Origin: Syntrophomonas sp.
Lineage (GTDB): Bacteria > Bacillota > Syntrophomonadia > Syntrophomonadales > Syntrophomonadaceae
Assembly (NCBI GenBank): GCA_003558625.1
Contig: PWPP01000118.1
Span: forward strand, 1-35,736
Direction: 5' to 3'
DNA length: 35,736 nucleotides
Shown here: positions 34,731-35,736 of the stretch, in pieces
Layout of the letters: each line of letters starts with the position of its first letter
Position numbering within the stretch: position 1 is the first letter of the stretch
Program-made: the position numbers and the translations under genes
The notes under the pieces: model-generated
Seen by the model: the letters and a program-made list of their open reading frames with translations, nothing else
Told to the model about the DNA's origin: nothing
Database searches by the model: none

Positions 34731-35736
34731 ATGATTATTGTAATGAAAAGAAGAGCGGACGAAAAAGAAATCGAAGCGGTCATTCAGAGGTTGAAAGATG
34801 AAGGATTTCAGGCCCATCCTTCCCGGGGAGTAGAAAGAACCATTATTGGAGGTATTGGGGAACGCAATGAATTGGTTATGGAGCTTTTAGCCACCCTGGC
34901 CGGAGTGGAAAAAGTCGTCCCCATTCTAAATCCCTTCAAACTGACATCCCGGGAATTTAAAGACCAACCTACGATCATTAATGTGGGTCAAAAGGCCTTT
35001 GGTGATGGGAGTCTACAGATTATTGCCGGGCCATGTGCCGTGGAAAGCCGGGAAAAATTTTTAGAGATTGCCCGGATCTTAAAGGATTTGGGTGCTGATA
35101 TGCTAAGAGGTGGAGCATTTAAGCCCCGCACTTCACCGTATTCCTTCCAGGGATTAGAAGAAGAAGGCCTGAAAATCCTGGCAGAAGCCAGAGAGATAAC
35201 AGGGTTGCCGATCGTCACTGAAGTTATGGATACCCGCATGGTTAAAATGGTTGCGGATTATGCCGATATATTGCAAGTGGGAGCCAGAAACATGCAAAAT
35301 TTCTTTTTGCTGCGGGAACTGGGGACGATCGATAAGCCCATCCTGCTAAAGCGGGGACCCTCTGCCAGTATTGAAGAATGGATTATGGCAGCAGAATATA
35401 TTATCTCCAGCTGCAACGACCAGGTTATTATGTGTGAGCGGGGGATACGAACATTTGAAAATTACACCAGAAATACCCTGGATTTAAGTGCCGTCCCCAT
35501 TATCAAACAACTGACTCATTTGCCTATTGTCGTGGATCCTAGTCACGGAACAGGAAAAAGCAATCTGGTGATACCTATGTCCCTGGCCGCGGTGGGAGCT
35601 GGCTGTGACGGATTAATTGTTGAGGTGCATCAAAATCCTAGTGAGGCACTATCTGATGGACCCCAGTCTTTAGACCCCCATCAGTTTAAGGAATTTATGC
35701 AGAAGACAACCAATATAAAAGCCAGCTTAAAGGCAG
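34731..35736 (+). CDS. aroF: 3-deoxy-7-phosphoheptulonate (DAHP) synthase, 3'-truncated by window edge
   Basis: DAHP synthase condenses phosphoenolpyruvate and erythrose 4-phosphate, the first step of aromatic amino acid synthesis. The 335 codons present are nearly the whole protein; the stop lies beyond the window. An N-terminal ferredoxin-like regulatory domain (residues 1-65, starting MIIVMKRRADEKEIEAVI) precedes the barrel, as in the Thermotoga-type enzyme that is inhibited by tyrosine and phenylalanine. The four metal ligands fall at C102 (AGPCAVES), H272 (DPSHGTGK), E298 (VEVHQNP) and D309 (LSDGPQSL). AAAGGAGG lies 7 bases before the ATG. It is the intact paralogue of the fragment at 30096-30540. 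Confidence 0.96.
   Translation, partial: MIIVMKRRADEKEIEAVIQRLKDEGFQAHPSRGVERTIIGGIGERNELVMELLATLAGVEKVVPILNPFKLTSREFKDQPTIINVGQKAFGDGSLQIIAGPCAVESREKFLEIARILKDLGADMLRGGAFKPRTSPYSFQGLEEEGLKILAEAREITGLPIVTEVMDTRMVKMVADYADILQVGARNMQNFFLLRELGTIDKPILLKRGPSASIEEWIMAAEYIISSCNDQVIMCERGIRTFENYTRNTLDLSAVPIIKQLTHLPIVVDPSHGTGKSNLVIPMSLAAVGAGCDGLIVEVHQNPSEALSDGPQSLDPHQFKEFMQKTTNIKASLKA

Overview
The window looks like chromosomal DNA from an anaerobic, Gram-positive Clostridia-type bacterium, most like the Peptococcaceae and their relatives. The evidence is a nadE-yebC-ruvCAB-queA-tgt-yajC-secDF run, strong AAGGAGG ribosome sites with frequent TTG and GTG starts, a formyl-/methenyl-tetrahydrofolate pair from the methyl branch of the Wood-Ljungdahl pathway, and a ferredoxin-type 2-oxoacid oxidoreductase operon. 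The genus cannot be fixed from this sequence alone. I see no rRNA, tRNA, CRISPR array, phage or intact insertion sequence.

Positions 1-10133 are a mostly co-directional housekeeping block: partial NAD synthetase, YebC, the Holliday-junction set RuvC/RuvA/RuvB, queuosine genes (QueH, QueA, Tgt) with a small DUF2905 membrane protein, and the Sec accessory set (YajC, an HD-domain protein, SecD, SecF), closed by a clear terminator. Positions 10459-17670 hold lysA, a large DHH-CBS-CBS-tRNA nucleotidyltransferase fusion with its own promoter, an M50 membrane protease, scpA/scpB, a DUF1992 protein and a methenyl-THF cyclohydrolase (fchA). fchA is followed by formate-THF ligase (fhs), ending in a strong hairpin terminator at 19483-19507.

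Positions 19546-21693 on the minus strand carry folE and an ADP-ribosylglycohydrolase-fold protein whose metal-binding motifs appear lost. Positions 21813-28597 on the plus strand carry rluB, an unrecognised 161-residue protein, and a P-loop ATPase plus korDABC operon preceded by an unusual inverted repeat. larB, a HutP-family protein without its hut operon, and aroH chorismate mutase follow.

The last section is a patchwork. A minus-strand nitrilase-yjbQ pair is followed by a decayed C-terminal fragment of DAHP synthase. Next comes a divergent ion-transport cluster: two DUF1538 membrane proteins and a P-II-like protein on the minus strand, with a CPA2 antiporter carrying TrkA domains on the plus strand. 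The window ends in an intact but cut-off DAHP synthase (aroF). The most interesting points are the DUF1538/P-II/antiporter cluster, the apparently dead ADP-ribosylglycohydrolase, the HutP protein lacking the known histidine/metal ligands, the kor-operon inverted repeat, and the aroF relic 5 kb from the working copy.
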